A stretch of DNA of 7,589 nucleotides from contig CAIJZG010000331.1 of the NCBI GenBank assembly GCA_903825065.1, forward strand, positions 1 to 7,589, read 5' to 3'. A program made the position numbers and the translations under genes. Source of the DNA: an uncultured Bacteroidota bacterium (GTDB lineage Bacteria; Bacteroidota; Bacteroidia; Chitinophagales; Chitinophagaceae). Below, piece by piece: positions 7,439 through 7,589 of the stretch. A model generated the notes under the pieces. The model saw only the letters and a list, made by a program, of their open reading frames with translations, searched no databases and was not told where the DNA came from. Within the stretch, counting starts at the first letter, position 1. Each line of letters starts with the position of its first letter.

Positions 7439-7581
7439 CTTAGTGTTATCCTATTTTGACCACCAGGTTCTCCATCTAACCAAATAACGGCAATTTCTCC
7501 CTTTTCGTCGATATCTTCAACGACACGTCCTAAACGTATCTTTATGAATCGATCAGGTGCCCCAAATATTCCACCGGTCAT
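7219..7581 (-). CDS. Phage gp5-like OB-fold baseplate protein, truncated at its C-terminus
   Basis: About 121 residues from ATG (7579-7581) resemble the N-terminus of the baseplate hub/spike (gp5-type OB-fold) proteins of contractile-tailed, T4-like phages. These sit at the tail tip and start the membrane-piercing needle. Seen here are GIFGAPDRFIKIRLGRVVED, an early segment typical of the OB fold, then GEIAVIWLDGEPGGQNRITL, WGIECGYGKGTVGIFGF leading to HAVLL (the usual place of the next OB strands), and KIQSGEFRITSKSGA, like the GE...S.SGA start of the following beta structure. The open frame runs on to 7150, but residues after about 121 are antisense to the BNR gene, so the true C-terminus (lysozyme and/or needle) is missing. 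The ATG is preceded by GTGAGCAC, only a weak ribosome binding site, and the frame is open to the window edge, so an earlier start is possible. The assignment rests on remembered family pattern. The alternative is another phage OB-fold (Gp45/V-type) protein. Confidence 0.55.
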
Positions 7582-7589
7582 GTGCTCAC

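Noticed and set aside
7216..7589. Prophage or integrated element inserted in the BNR gene
   Set aside because: The phage gene is itself cut at the same point, a tail baseplate gene is not expected at an attachment site, and there is no integrase or target duplication in view. The far side is outside the window, so it is not fully excluded.

Overview
The core of this window (about 433-7220) looks like AT-rich chromosomal DNA of a Bacteroidota bacterium, perhaps of the Chitinophagaceae type. The signs are leucine codons dominated by TTA/TTG, genes without a clear Shine-Dalgarno sequence, a TTG-N19-TAnnTTTG promoter of the Bacteroidota type, and two secreted protein families common in that phylum. 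The lineage below phylum is a guess from protein style, not a search result.

Layout: (1) 1-432, plus strand: a possible tail of an unknown frame, then the N-terminal quarter of a Wzx/MATE-like polysaccharide flippase that stops directly against the next gene. (2) 433-2088, minus strand: a complete adenine deaminase (ade). (3) 2089-2137: a 49-base divergent spacer with a good promoter for the rightward gene. (4) 2138-4555, plus strand: a complete, exported GH31 alpha-glucosidase/alpha-transglucosylase resembling Agd31B. (5) 4556-4621: a short spacer entered by a hairpin that holds the GH31 stop codon in its loop. (6) 4622 to about 7220, plus strand: an exported VPS10/sortilin-type BNR (Asp-box) protein, cut inside its C-terminal Ig-like domain. 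(7) About 7219-7581, minus strand: the N-terminal 121 residues of a phage gp5-like OB-fold baseplate protein.

Adenine deaminase is a cytoplasmic purine-salvage enzyme. The GH31 enzyme and the BNR protein are exported and may deal with alpha-glucan oligosaccharides and with protein or glycan substrates. Nothing ties the three into one pathway; the GH31-BNR pair may be co-transcribed.

The most notable feature is that both ends look foreign to the middle. On the right, a truncated plus-strand host gene meets a truncated minus-strand phage gene within a few bases (about 7216-7222), and neither remnant is accompanied by an integrase or attachment site. On the left, a flippase fragment with different leucine codon use ends exactly where ade ends. 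The simplest reading is a chimeric contig made of up to three sources, with real rearrangement as the alternative. I see no convincing evidence of a new multi-gene system. I found no tRNA, rRNA, CRISPR array or insertion sequence.
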